A stretch of DNA of 64,000 nucleotides. It comes from Streptomyces diastatochromogenes (GTDB lineage: Bacteria; Actinomycetota; Actinomycetes; Streptomycetales; Streptomycetaceae). The first letter of the stretch is position 1; each line of letters starts with the position of its first letter. Where the stretch lies: positions 7,006,001-7,070,000 of the forward strand of contig JAPTYK010000001.1 in the NCBI GenBank assembly GCA_026913215.1, in the 5' to 3' direction. The notes under the pieces were generated by a model. That model was not told the origin of the DNA and did no database searches. It worked only from the letters and a program-made list of their open reading frames with translations. The position numbers and the translations under genes are program-made. Below are positions 48,717 through 59,119 of this stretch, in pieces.

Positions 48717-50272
48717 TCAGATCCCCGCGACCTTGGACGTCGCCGTCAGCTCGTAGACCAGGGTGACCGTACGCCGCCCGCCGGGCGGCAGCGGGACGTC
48801 CCAGCGGACGACGCCCTCGTCGTCGACCGCGTCGGGGGCCGGGGAGCAGGCCTCCTTCCGCAGCCGCACCTCCACCGCCGACACCTCCGAGACGGGGATC
48901 CGCTCCCGCAGGGCGATCACCCGCTCGCCCTCCTCCCCGGGCGGCGAGAACCGGGACAGGTGCAGCCGGACCGTACGGGTCACCACCGTCCGCTGGGTGA
49001 GGCCGGCGGTGTCGCGGGACTCCTCGGCGTGCCGGACCACCCGGTGGTCGTCGCGGCTGCCGAAGGCGAGCTCGACGGCGGCGCCGGGGGCCGTGAAGTC
49101 CAGCGTCCGCGGCCGGTGAACCCGCTGCCCGGACCAGGTCCACGGGCCCGGCGAGCAGCGCGTGCCCGGACCGGTTGTCGCACCGCACCACCTGGGTGAC
49201 CAGCGGCGACAGCTCGGGCGAGCAGGCGTACTCGCTGCTCGCGGCCGTCGTGAACACGGACAGCGGCACCCGGTGGGCCCGGCCGTCCGAGGGCACGGAC
49301 ACGGGCGCGGGGAGTGCAGGACCCGCGCCTCGCCGCCGTCGTCCACGCCCGGCAGCCCGAGGACCGGGGCGGGCCCGAGCGTCGCGATCTCCTCCTCGCG
49401 GACCTCGACGTCGATCGTGCGGCGCTCCGCCGCGGTGCGGTCCTGAGCGTCAGCCGGTCCTCGGCGAGCCGCGGCGGATCGGCGGCGAGCGACGACCGGG
49501 CGGTCGACAGCGTCAGCCGTACGTCCGACCAGTCCTCGCCGGTGCGCTGCCAGACCACGGCGTCGGTCTCCAGGGTCAGGAGTCCCCGTCGAGCACGGCC
49601 CGGTAGGCGGGCCTCCACAGCGCGCACGGGGTGAGGTGGCTCAGCCGCATCCGCACGGGCCCGGCGGCCTCGGCCTCCACGGTCAGCTCGATGTGGGCGG
49701 TCAGCTCGGCGGGTTCCTCCTCGGCGAGGTCCATGGCCCGCCGGACGGCGCCCAGTTCGGCATCGAGTGCCGTCAACCGGGCCTCCGCGACGCGGAGTTC
49801 CTCGCCGTACGTGTCGCGCTCGGCGTCCACGCGGTCGAGTTCGCGGCCCCAGCGGGGCCCTTCGGACTCCCGTACCCGACGCCCTCGCCGATCTCCCGCA
49901 GCAGGTCGGCGGCGAGCCGCCCAGCAGGTCGAGGCGGGCCCGCAGCCGGTCGCGCCGCCGCTCCACGCCGAGGCGCTCCTCTTCGAGGGCGTGCGCGCGG
50001 TGCGCGAGAGCCGAGTCGTCCCCGGTGGGCGGGACCGGCTCGCGGGGGGTCCAGGCGCGGACGATCCGTACGTCGAGCACGGTGGCCCGGTGGCCGGAGA
50101 CCGGCTCGGCGTGGAGGGTGTGGTCGACGGCCAGCGCGCTGACGGGCCCGAGCCGCAGGCGCTGGACGCCCGCCTCCAGGTCGAGCACGGCGGTGCGCTC
50201 GACGTGGGCGCGGTCCTCCAGACAGGTGACGGCGGTGACGGGAAGGGCGATCGGCTTCGGATCCGTGGACAT
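48717..50272 (-). CDS. DUF4139 (MuiA-like) protein, second copy
   Basis: About 520 residues. N-terminal beta domain (VTAVTCLEDRAHVERTAVLD), a long coiled coil (AHALEEERLGVERRRDRLRA), then the DUF4139 beta-sandwich with RTGEDWSDVRLTLSTARSSL and a C-terminal VRWDVPLPPGGRRTVTLVYE. Cytoplasmic, no signal peptide. ATG 50272 lies seven bp after the stop of the first copy, so the two are co-transcribed. Frame changes near 49880, 49590, 49440, 49310 and 49120. The family is named after a mucoidy inhibitor, but the actual function is unknown. Confidence 0.8.
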
Positions 50273-50279
50273 CGTGGGG

Positions 50280-52380
50280 TCAGCTCCTGCGGTTGCCGTC
50301 GACCAGGGCCTTGCCGGCCGGGATGCGGATCTCGTAGCCGCCGTCGAGCACGGCGGTGCCGCCGGCGGGCAGCTCCACCCGCCAGACGCGGGTGCCCGGG
50401 GCGAGCGGCTCCGGCACGGCCCCGTCCTCGGGAGCCGTCCAGTCGGCGCGCTCCTCGATGCGGACGTCCGGCTCGGAGGAGACCGGCACCCGCTCGTGGA
50501 CCTCGACGGTGACGGGCCCCGCGAGGCGGTTGGCCAGTTCCACGTGGACGCGGTGGTCGAGGACGGTGACGTTGTTCCGCAGGCCCGCGGTCGACTCCTT
50601 CAGATGGGTGCGGCGGGTGACGCGGACGCCCTCGGCCGGCCCGAGACCGATGCGCCGCACGCCGCCGGGCGCGAGCGTGGGCAGGGCGGCGGTCAGCAGG
50701 AAGTCGTCGTCGACGGTGACCTCCACCGGTCCGGCGAGCAGCGCCTGCCGGGTGGTGTTGGAAACGGCGAGGGTCGCGTACACCGTCTGCTCCACGGACG
50801 GCACGCAGAGGTGCTCGGTGTGCAGGACGACCGGGATCTCGCCGACGGTGACCGTGTGCCAGGTGCCGTCCGAGGGCACGTCGGCGCGGGCGGCGGCGTC
50901 GAAGCGGTGGTCGAAGGAACCCGCCGAGGTGCGCGGGCGCACCGCGTGCCGGGGCAGCGGCAGCCCGCCACCGCCTCGGCACGGCGGCGGTACTCGTCGG
51001 TCACCGCGTCGGAGGAGGTGCCGGGGAACAGCCGGCGCGGCGGGTGCCCGGCTCCTCGGGGCCGCACAGCACGAGGCCGGCGTAGTCGAGTTCGGCCCCG
51101 CTCGGCCGCGGCGGACCCGCGGCCGGTGGCGGCGGTGGCGCCGCCGCGCCCGGAGCCACGGGGCCCTGGGGCGCGGCTGCCGGGGACGGGCGGCCCGCGA
51201 AACCGCTCCTGCCGCCGGCGCGCGGCGGCCGCCCGGCCGGGGGCCGCCGACCGCAGGAGGTCCGTCCTCGTCCCCGAAGGCCTGCGGAGCGGAGCCGTAC
51301 GCGCCACCGGGCGGCGGCGGCCCGGCGAGCGCGGGCGGCGGGGCGGTACGGGCACGGGCGCGGCCACGGACGCGGGAACGGCCACGGGCACGGGCGCCGA
51401 GTCCGCCGCGCCGCCCGCCACGGCGCCTCCCGCCGCGAAACCGGTGCGGAACGGAGCCGGGCCCGCCGCCCTGTACCCGGAGAACAGGTCGGCGAGCCCC
51501 GCCGGGGTTCGCGCCAGCCGGACGGCGCGGGCGCGGACTGGCGGCGGCCGATCCGGATCGAGCGGAGCGCCGGAAGATCGGTGCGGCGCCGCAGATCGGC
51601 GGTGGCCAGGGCGAGGCGCACCCGGTCCAGTCCTCGCCGGTGCGCTGGGCGACCGAGGCGCGCAGCACCAGCCGCCGCCGCCGTCGCCCTGACGGTGGGC
51701 GAGGCGGTACGTCGGCACCCAGACGGCCCCCGGCACGCCGTACTCCAGCTCCACGTCCACCTCCTCCGCGTCCCCGGCGCCGACGAGGGTCAGGACGGCG
51801 CACACCGAGGTCGCGACATGGGCCGACGGCGCGTCGGTGGAGGCGCGGTGCAGCCGGTCGCAGGCCACCTCGAACTCGTGCTCGGCGAGCCGGAGGGCCT
51901 CGTCCAGCTCGGCGAGCCGGGCGTGGAGCCGCGCCAGCCGCTCGTCGACGAAGTCGGCGAGCTCCAGCCACGCGTCGACCGGGGTGCGGCGGTGCTGCGG
52001 GTCCTCGCGCTTGCGGCCGGGCGGGACGGGCCGCAGGCCGCCGACCTCCGCGATCAGGGTCAGCTGCCGGTCGCGGCGCGCTCGCGCCGCCGTGCGGGCC
52101 TCCTGGAGCCGGTCGACCTCGCGCCGCAGCTCGTCGGGAGCGCCGTCGTCGTACGGCTCCGCCTCGATCTCCACGCGCGCCTCGGTGACCCGCGCCCCGG
52201 AGGCGCCCAGGACCCGGGCCCGCAGCGAACCGGCGTCCAGGGTGCGGGCAGCCCCGTCACCCGTACCCGGCCGTCCGGCGGCACGACGCCCCGGGCCAGC
52301 CGCCGGCAGAGCGCGCCCTGCGCGTACACCATGACCGAGTCGAGGTTCGACCCCCACCTCGGCACCGCACCGACCGTCAT
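50280..52380 (-). CDS. DUF4139 (MuiA-like) protein, first copy, with low-complexity insert
   Basis: About 700 residues. MTVGAVPRWGSNLDSVMVYAQ opens a beta domain; a coiled coil (DELRREVDRLQEARTAARA) and the DUF4139 motif RTGEDWTGVRLALATADLRR follow. A Pro/Ala/Val-rich insert of about 150 residues lies near 51080-51520 and is absent from the second copy. The end reads GYEIRIPAGKALVDG. Seven or more frame changes fall in or near the GC-rich insert. Paralogous to its downstream neighbour; the pair may form a heteromer. Divergent from the TerD-domain gene. Confidence 0.78.
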
Positions 52381-52537
52381 GCGCCCCCCTGCTCATCCGT
52401 GTCGGGGGAAGCCTACGCCGTGCCGGTCCGCGCGGCTCCGGAGCCTTGTCGGGGAGGGGCGACGGCTGCAAGATCCTCCGTGTGAGGGACACGGGTGGGA
52501 ACACAGAGGGAAAGGCCGGTGCGTCGTGGGGGAGACG

Positions 52538-53981
52538 ATGACGAAGGGGAGCAACGGGTTCGTTCCTTCGGTGCCGTTGAGGATCGCCGTACGCGGCGGC
52601 GTCGACGCCATGGCGCTGCTGCTCGGCGAGTCCGGGAAGGTCAGGGGCGACGGGGACGTCGTCTTCCACGGAGCCCCGGCGCACCCCTCCGGAGCCGTCC
52701 GGCTGACGGGGTCGCCGGAGGCCGGCACGGCGTGGCTGGAGATCGGCCTCACCTCGCTGGAGGAGCAGGTCACCCGCGTCCTCGTCGTCGGTTCGACCGA
52801 CCACGGCGCGCTGCGGGACGCCGCCGGACTGTCGGTGGAGGCCTTCGCGCCCGACGGCACCCCGGTGGCGCGGTACGACGTCACGGACGCCGCCGGGGAG
52901 ACGGCGATGGTGCTGGCCGAGCTCTACCGGCGGGCGGGCGGCTGGAAGTTCCGCGCCGTGGGCCAGGGCTGGGTGACGGGCCTCGCCGGTCTGGCCACGG
53001 ACCACGGCGTGGACGTGGCCGACTCCGGAAGCGAGGGAGCACCGCGGGGCGGAGACGTGTCGCGGGGTGGAGGCGTTCCGGCCCCGGCACCCGCCGCCCC
53101 GGCAGCGGTCCCGACCTTCGCGGTCCCTCCGGCAGCGGTCCCGACCTTCGCGGTCCCTCCGGCACCGGTCCCTCCCGTAGCGGCCCCGCCCGTCGCCGTC
53201 CCTCCCGCCGTGGCCCCGCCCGTGACGCCGGTCCCCGCCGTGGTTCCGCCCGTCACCGCCGACCGGTGGACGTACGGGCCCGTCTTCGAGCCGTACACGG
53301 AGACCGGACGGGACAACGACGTGATCACCGTGGGCGGGCTCCCGCCGGGCCCGGTCGTCGTCCAGCTGGACGTCAGGGGCGACGGCTACACGGGCCTCTG
53401 GGTGCTGAACCGGCGGAACAAGGAGGGGGACAACCTCGTCAACAGCACGGAGGAGGACTTCCACGGCACCCTCCTCGCCACGGTCCCGGGACACGGGACC
53501 CTGCGCCTGAAGCTGCAGGCGGAGGGGCCCTGGCAGGTCCGGGTGTCACCGCTGGCGGCGGCCCCGCGCCTGACGGAGGAGGAGGCGGAGTACCGGGGCC
53601 CCGAGGTGCTGCTGCACACGGGCGGCGTGGCCGACATGGCCGTCCACTACCGGGGCGACGACAACCTCATCGTCCACGTCTACGAACTCGCGGGGCACGA
53701 CGACCACACGACCCTGCCCTCGTACGACAACGTGGTCAACGAGATCGGCAAGCGCCGCGAGACCGTCCCGCTGACCGAGGGACCGCTCATCGTCCAGTTC
53801 GAGATGGCGGACGGCCCGTGGCGGGCGCGGCTGAAGCGGCTCCAGCCGTCGACCCGCCCCTGCCCCCGGCCCCGCCGGCGCGGCGGCACCCGTCCCGTTC
53901 GCCGCCCCGGCACTCCGGCCTGGCCTGCCAAGGAGGACGGGGCCGCCCGCGCAGGAACTGGTTCTCACGCGGCCGGGGTGA
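52538..53981 (+). CDS. TerD-domain protein with Pro-rich linker and C-terminal beta domain
   Basis: About 480 residues. The N-terminal TerD-like domain holds LRIAVRGGVDAMALLLGESG and DGDVVFHG. A Pro/Val/Ala linker (residues about 185-240) contains a 30-bp unit repeated twice (AAVPTFAVPP). A second beta domain, TYGPVFEPYTETGRDNDVI to EMADGPWRARLKRL, follows. The ATG at 52538 is preceded by GGGGGAG; GTG 52526 is an alternative. Near 53870-53900 the frame must be restored to reach TGA 53979 (ending ELVLTRPG), which overlaps the convergent GH89 gene by 17 bp. TerD proteins act in tellurite/stress response and may bind calcium. Confidence 0.75.
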
Positions 53982-56193
53982 CACCCCAGGGCCGCGCCGA
54001 CCTCGCCCGCCAGGGCGACCAGATCCCCGGAGGGCGCCGTCGGGTAGGTCTGGTGACCGTGGGCCCAGGCGTCCTCCCGGGCGAACCAGTCGACGGCAAC
54101 CGGCGCCGTGCCCCGGACCAGCGCGGTGTCCAGGCTCGCGAAGTACGCGGCCCAGCGCGGCGCGTACACGTCCTGGACGAGACCGGCCCACTCCCGGTTG
54201 GCGTAGTCGTGGAGGCCGCCGGTCTCGCTCGGCCCCGGTCGGCCCAGGTGGTGAGGATCGCGCGGGCGTCGTACTCCAGCCGGTCCCGCTCGGCCGCGTC
54301 GGCGCCCCAGGAGCGGGCGTCGGCGAGCCACGGGCCGAGCAGGAGGCGGCGGTCGGAGGCGACGAGCCGTCCCAGCAGCTCCTCGTCGGCGTTCCACTCG
54401 CGGACCAGCTCCGGAAGCCCGCCAGGTCCTTCGCCTCGTACGCGGCCTTGACGCGCGGCAGCAGGACCCGGCTCCGGTTGGTGAGCGCCTGGCGCGCCAC
54501 GTCCACCACGTCGTAGCGGTACGCGTCCGAGGCCCGCAGCGCCGGGGCCACCCGGAGCAGCTCCGTCAGGGCGCGTTCCACCGTCGCGGCGTCGTACCGC
54601 ATGGCGGCCGGGCTCCAGCGCGCCGCCTTCGAGGCCGTCAGGCTCGGCCGCGCCGTGAAGAGGCTGTCCTGCGGCTCGCTCCACGTGCCGGAGGCACCGC
54701 TGTACGGGCCGAGGCGCAGCTGCTCCCACGCGGCGGCCGCGTGCGGGTCGGCCCGCCGTAGCGCCGGGCCGCGTACGCGGCGAACCAGGCGCGCTGGTCG
54801 ACCGGGCCCGGCTCCCAGGCGAGCTCGGTGAACAGGTCGAACGAGGCGGGGTTCCCGCCGGTGCCCTCAGGGAGCCAGGCGATGCCGCGCAGCGCGCTGC
54901 CGGACTTGGCCAGCCAGCTGTGGAAGCGCTCCGTCCACACGCCCGTGTTGGCGCCCAGGCTGGTGTGGCCGCCGAAGTTGGCGATCGCGCCGAAGGCGTA
55001 CGGCGCGCCGCCCACTCCGTCTCGCGGTCGAGCCCCTCGTAACGGTCGGAGAGGCCGTCGACGATCAGCACCCGGCCGCGGTCCACCCCGTTCAGGAGGG
55101 CCGCGGTCGGGTTCTTCTGCCAGCCGAGCATGACCCAGGTGGCACCCGGGTGCGCCGCGTCCAGGGCCCGCTGGACGGCCTGGGCCGCCCGCGTGACGTC
55201 GACCGGGCCGGGGGTGCCGCCCTCGTGCAGCAGGTCCATCTTGAACATGTCGCTGTCGCCGAACCGCTCCCGCTGCGCCCGGTAGTAGGCGGCGGCCAGC
55301 TCGCCGAAGACCGGCCCGGTCGGGTCCAGCCAGTCGGGCCGGGCGAACCCGACCCACTTGCCCTGCGGGACGGTGGCCGCGCCCGGGTTCCGGTCGGCGA
55401 AGCCCGGCGGCACCGTGCCGAAGAAGCCCGGCAGGACGGGGGTCATGCCCAGGGCGCGCAGGTGTCCGGCGATCCGGCTCCCCAGCGCCGCCCGGGCCTC
55501 GATCAGCCGCTCCGACACCGGCCCCCCGAAGCCCGACATGTTCTGCAGCAGCCACCAGGCCTGGTGCGCGGGGCCGGGGATCCAGGCGCGCAGCTCCGCC
55601 GCGTCGTAGCCGAACCCCTGGAGCGCCCGGTAGTACGGGTACTCGGCCCCGGTCGGCACGAAGACCTCGTTCACGCCGTGCAGCGCCATCAGGTCGATGT
55701 CGCGCTGGTACGAGGCGAAGTCGCGGTACGCCCCGGAGTACCCCTCGTCGGTGTCGTTCAGGGCGTAGCGGTGGGGCACCGCCGCCGAGCGGGTGATCGT
55801 GCCCGGGACGGCCGGGAGCGTGGCCGGCAGCCGGCCGACGCTGTCGCCCGGCCAGCCGATGTCGACCCCGGCGACCCGCTCCAGGTACCAGCCCACTCCG
55901 GTGAGCAGCGTGGCCGGCGAGGTGCCCCGCACCTGGATCGCGCCCGCCTCCCCGGAGACCGAGAAGTAGTCCCCGGAGTCGGGCTCCTCCACGGGGACCA
56001 GGGTGAACTGCGCGGCCTTGGCGGCCAGCAGGCGTTCCAGGCCCGCCCGCGCGGGCCCCGGGTCGAAGGCGGGCGCGGCGGCGGAGGCGGTGGCGCCCGG
56101 CAGGGACGGCACGCCGGGCGCGGCGGAGACCACGGCGGCGAGCACCGGGACGACGAAGGTGTTGCGGCAACGACGGATCAGGCGGCTGCCCAT
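53965..56193 (-). CDS. secreted alpha-N-acetylglucosaminidase, GH89
   Basis: About 745 residues. Signal peptide MGSRLIRRCRNTFVVPVLAA. NAGLU landmarks: YALNDTDEGYSGAYRDFASY, LMALHGVNEVFVPTGAEYP, FKMDLLHEGGTPG, WVMLGWQKNP, and the acid/base region IAWLPEGTGGNP. The helical C-terminal domain includes LLLGPWLADARSWG. GH89 releases terminal alpha-GlcNAc from glycans such as heparan sulfate or mucin. Frame changes near 55015, 54755, 54430, 54230 and 53985. No other heparin-degrading gene is adjacent, although a PL6 lyase lies about 50 kb away. Confidence 0.88.
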   Translation of the reverse strand: MGSRLIRRCRNTFVVPVLAAVVSAAPGVPSLPGATASAAAPAFDPGPARAGLERLLAAKAAQFTLVPVEEPDSGDYFSVSGEAGAIQVRGTSPATLLTGVGWYLERVAGVDIGWPGDSVGRLPATLPAVPGTITRSAAVPHRYALNDTDEGYSGAYRDFASYQRDIDLMALHGVNEVFVPTGAEYPYYRALQGFGYDAAELRAWIPGPAHQAWWLLQNMSGFGGPVSERLIEARAALGSRIAGHLRALGMTPVLPGFFGTVPPGFADRNPGAATVPQGKWVGFARPDWLDPTGPVFGELAAAYYRAQRERFGDSDMFKMDLLHEGGTPGPVDVTRAAQAVQRALDAAHPGATWVMLGWQKNPTAALLNGVDRGRVLIVDGLSDRYEGLDRETEWAARRTPSARSPTSAATPAWAPTRACGRSASTAGWPSPAARCAASPGSLRAPAGTPPRSTCSPSSPGSRARSTSAPGSPRTRPGATAGRPARGRRVGAAAPRPVQRCLRHVERAAGQPLHGAAEPDGLEGGALEPGRHAVRRRDGGTRPDGAAPGGPGAAGLGRVPLRRGGRGAPGAHQPEPGPAAARQGRVRGEGPGGLPELVREWNADEELLGRLVASDRRLLLGPWLADARSWGADAAERDRLEYDARAILTTWADRGRARPAASTTTPTGSGPVSSRTCTRRAGPRTSRAWTPRWSGARRRLPSTGSPGRTPGPTVTRPTRRRPPGIWSPWRARSARPWGVTPAA

Positions 56194-56447
56194 CAGGCTC
56201 CCTGCTCGAAGGGGACGACGGTGTGCGGACGACCACTCTCCGACGCCTCGCGCCCCCGGCCGCGCAAGCGGAGCCGGGGAACGGCGGCGCTCATCCTTGC
56301 GGGTGCGCGCGTTCGAGGCGGGGGAGCGAACCCGGCGGGACCGGTGCGGCGCACACCGGCCGGGAGCGCGGTGTACCTGACGCCCGGGAGGCCTGGCAGA
56401 CTTCGGGCCCTCACGGTCGTACTATTTTCACGACTCCTGGAGGCTCC
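56194..56447. other. divergent intergenic region GH89 / hydrolase
   Basis: Very GC-rich, no coding frame with recognisable content. A short AT-rich patch (actattttca, 56421-56430) 18-27 bp upstream of the ATG at 56448 is the best candidate promoter element. The GH89 ribosome site (GGGAGCC) lies at its left end. Confidence 0.35.
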
Positions 56448-56501
56448 ATGGCGCAGTGGTCCGGTCATCCGGCCCGCCCGAGCGGGAAGGCCGCGCGATG
56501 A
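56448..56501 (+). CDS. 17-codon upstream ORF coupled to hydrolase
   Basis: MAQWSGHPARPSGKAAR, starting at ATG 56448 behind a strong CTGGAGG site and ending in a TGA that overlaps the hydrolase ATG (cgATGAcg). The hydrolase has only a weak ribosome site of its own, so this ORF may couple its translation. It could also be the true N-terminus of the hydrolase if a base is missing here, as elsewhere in the window. Confidence 0.45.
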   Translation: MAQWSGHPARPSGKAAR

Positions 56502-57144
56502 CGCTGTGCCGTACCCGTCGTGCCGATCCGGCCGCGCTCCTCGTCCGCAGCGCGCCCGCCGTCCCCACCGCCGCCGTGCTGCTGCTGCACGGCGGCCGCG
56601 AGGAGGCCCCGAGCCGCCGCCCGCCCTCAACCTGCCCGCGCTGCGGATGCGCCCCTTCGTCGGCGCCGTGACCCGGGCCGTCCGGGGGCGCGGGGTGCTG
56701 GTGGCCGAGGTGCGCTACCGCCACCGAGGCTGGAACGGCGAGCGCGCCGACGCCGCGCGGGACGCCGAGGCCGCCCTCGCACGGCTCCGGGAGCGGGCCG
56801 GGCCCGTGCCCGTCGTGCTCCTCGGCCACTCCATGGGCGGCCGGGCCGCGCTCCGCGCCGCGGGCGACCCTGCCGTGCGCGGGGTCGTCGCGCTCGCGCC
56901 GTGGTGCCCCGCCGACGAGCCGGTGGACCACCTCGGCGGCCGGCGGCTCTACCTGCTCCACGACGAGACCGACCGGGTGACCTCGGCCCGGCAGTCCTGG
57001 GAGTTCGTCCGCCGGGCCAGGGAGGCGGGCGCCGACGCGGCCGGCATCCCCATGCCGGCCGGCGGCCACGCCATGATCCGCGGCGCGGACCTCTGGCACC
57101 GGCGGGCGGCCGAACTCACCGCGGCACTGCTCTCGCACGGCTGA
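56498..57144 (+). CDS. alpha/beta hydrolase
   Basis: About 216 residues. Oxyanion-loop motif LLLHGGREE, nucleophile elbow GHSMGGRAA (Ser), acid region LLHDETDRV and catalytic His in PAGGHAMI. Dienelactone-hydrolase-like small hydrolase, cytoplasmic. One C/G lost near 56615 separates the N-terminus from PPALNLPALRMRPF. Its stop is followed by a perfect bidirectional terminator. Substrate unknown. Confidence 0.82.
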
Positions 57145-57175
57145 GCCCGGCGGACGACCTGACGGAGTTCCCGAC

Positions 57176-57220
57176 GGTACGGGGCGGTCCGCGGCCGAAG
57201 CGCGCGGACCGCCCCGTACC
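57176..57220. terminator. perfect 18-bp bidirectional terminator
   Basis: ggtacggggcggtccgcg and cgcggaccgccccgtacc are exact complements around a nine-base loop. It lies between the convergent hydrolase stop (57144) and FAD hydroxylase stop (57224). Confidence 0.85.
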
Positions 57221-57223
57221 GGC

Positions 57224-58886
57224 TCAGCGGGTGCCGGGACGGAGTCCAGGAGAACACGGCCGTGAGGGCGGCCCGCAGCGCCGATTCCGGGTCCTCCGAG
57301 GTCCCCTCGGACCGCCAGGCGACGAACCCGTCCGGACGGACCAGGACCGCGCCGCCCGCGGTCACGCCGTGGGCCTCCGTCCAGTCCGCGCCGTCCACCG
57401 GGGACAGCTCCGCGTCCGGGCCGTCGCCGATCCGGTACGAGGCGAGGGGCAGCGCCAGGCGCTCGGCGACGCGCGCGGCCGCGGTGTGCCAGGCGCCCAG
57501 GGCCCCCGCCGAGCTCAGCAGGACCGGAGTCCGCTCGTACAGGTCCAGGGTGGAGATCCGTTCGCCCGCGCGGTCCAGCCACAGGTGCGGCGCGCGGCTG
57601 CCGGGCTCGCCCGTCAGACGGAGGGCGTCCGGGACGACCGGCACCGCCGGGTCCGCGCCCAGGACCGCGCCCCGCGGATAGCGGTAGCCGAGCGCGACGT
57701 TGAGGATCCCGCCCCGCTTCCCGCCCGCCCCCGGCCCCGGCGCGTACCCGGGTGGCTGTGCTCGACCGAACGCGAGGAGCGCGGGCGCTCGTCGCCTCCG
57801 CGACCGGCCGGCGCTCCGCGTCGTAGGAGGCGAGCAGCTCGGGCCCGGCCCAGCCGCCCAGGACCGCCGCGAGCTTCCAGGCGAGGTTGTGGGCGTCCTG
57901 GATGCCGGTGTTGGAGCCGAAGGCCCCCGTCGGCGGCATCTCGTGGGCCGAGTCGCCGGCGAGGAACACCCGCCCGTCCGCGTACCGTTCGGCGATCCGC
58001 TCGGCCGCGTGCCAGGGCGCCCGGCCCGTGACCTCCACGTGCAGGTCCGGGACGCCCACGGCGCGCCGGATGTGTTCCCTGCACCGCTCGTCGGTGAACT
58101 CCTCCAGGGTCTCGCCGTGTTCGGGGTGCCAGGGGCGTGGAAGACCCACCGCTCGGCGTTGTCCACCGGGAGGAGCGCCCCGTCGCCCTCCGGGCTCGTC
58201 AGGTAGCAGACGATGAAGCGCCGGTCGCCGACGACGGCCGCGAGGTCGCGGGACTCGAACGTGATGCTCACGTTGTGGAACAGGTCGCCCGGACCGGTCT
58301 GCCCGATGCCGAGCTGCTCGCGGATCGGGCTGCGCGGGCCGTCCGCCGCGACAAGGTAGTCCGCCCGGACCGTGGTGTGCTCGCCGGTCTCCCGGCTCTT
58401 GACCCGCGCGGTCACCCCCTCGGCGTCCTGCTCGAACGACATCAGCTCGGTCGAGTACCGCAGGTCCCCGCCCAGCTCCCGGGCACTGCGCAGCAGCACC
58501 GGTTCGAGGTCGTTCTGGCTGCACAGGCACCATTCGGCGGGGCTGAACCGCGCGAGACCGCCTCCCGGGTCGATGTGCCGGAACAGCCACTCGCCGGCGT
58601 CGCCCACCAGGGTCGGCGTCTGCAGGATCCCGTTGTTCGCCGACAGGGTCTTCGCGGCCTCGTGGACGCGCGGGCGGATGCCGGCGCCGCGGAACACCTC
58701 CATGGTGCGCACGTTGTTCCCGCGTCCGCGCGGGTGGAGCGAGGTGCCCGCATGGCGCTCGACGAGCAGGTGCGGCACCCCGAGACGCCCCAGGAACAGC
58801 GAGGTGGACAGGCCCACCAGCGAGCCGCCCACGACGAGGACGGGCGTGCGGTGTCCGATCTCACCGGTCGCTTCGCTTCGGTTCAT
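57224..58886 (-). CDS. FAD-dependent aromatic hydroxylase of spore pigment (WhiE ORFVIII-like)
   Basis: About 555 residues. Rossmann FAD motif VLVVGGSLVGLSTSLFLG, DG motif YLVAADGPRSPIREQ, ribityl-binding GRVFLAGDSAHEMPPTG, then a thioredoxin-like C-terminal domain. This is the PHBH-fold group that hydroxylates aromatic polyketides. It is divergent from the pigment PKS genes, exactly as whiE ORFVIII is. ATG 58886 has TGGAGG upstream. Frame changes near 58135, 57755 and 57260; the last must be restored to reach TGA 57224. Confidence 0.88.
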
Positions 58887-58898
58887 CGATGGCCTCCA

Positions 58899-58914
58899 GC
58901 GTCACCGGTGACGC
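58899..58914. promoter_or_regulatory. 16-bp perfect palindrome at hydroxylase leader
   Basis: gcgtcaccggtgacgc is fully self-complementary and sits 13 bp from the hydroxylase start, immediately before its ribosome site. Operator or translation-blocking hairpin are both possible. The rest of the 233-bp divergent region shows a weak GTGA-14-GGGTGG sigma-F/B-like arrangement toward the hydroxylase, which is tentative. Confidence 0.5.
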
Positions 58915-59119
58915 GGGTCGGGGATGGGGATGCAGATGCCTGCCCGGCCGAGCCCCGGACCGTGCGCGCGCGCCACCCGAATGACGCGCGGTTCACTCAT
59001 CCGCCCCGTGGGGCTCGCGTGGAGGTGTGGCCCGCGTGAAGGTTCGGTACATGACGACCCCGGCCGTTCCGGCCAGGCGGTCCCTTCCCGCTCTCGCAGA
59101 CGAGAAAGAGGTGCGCCGG

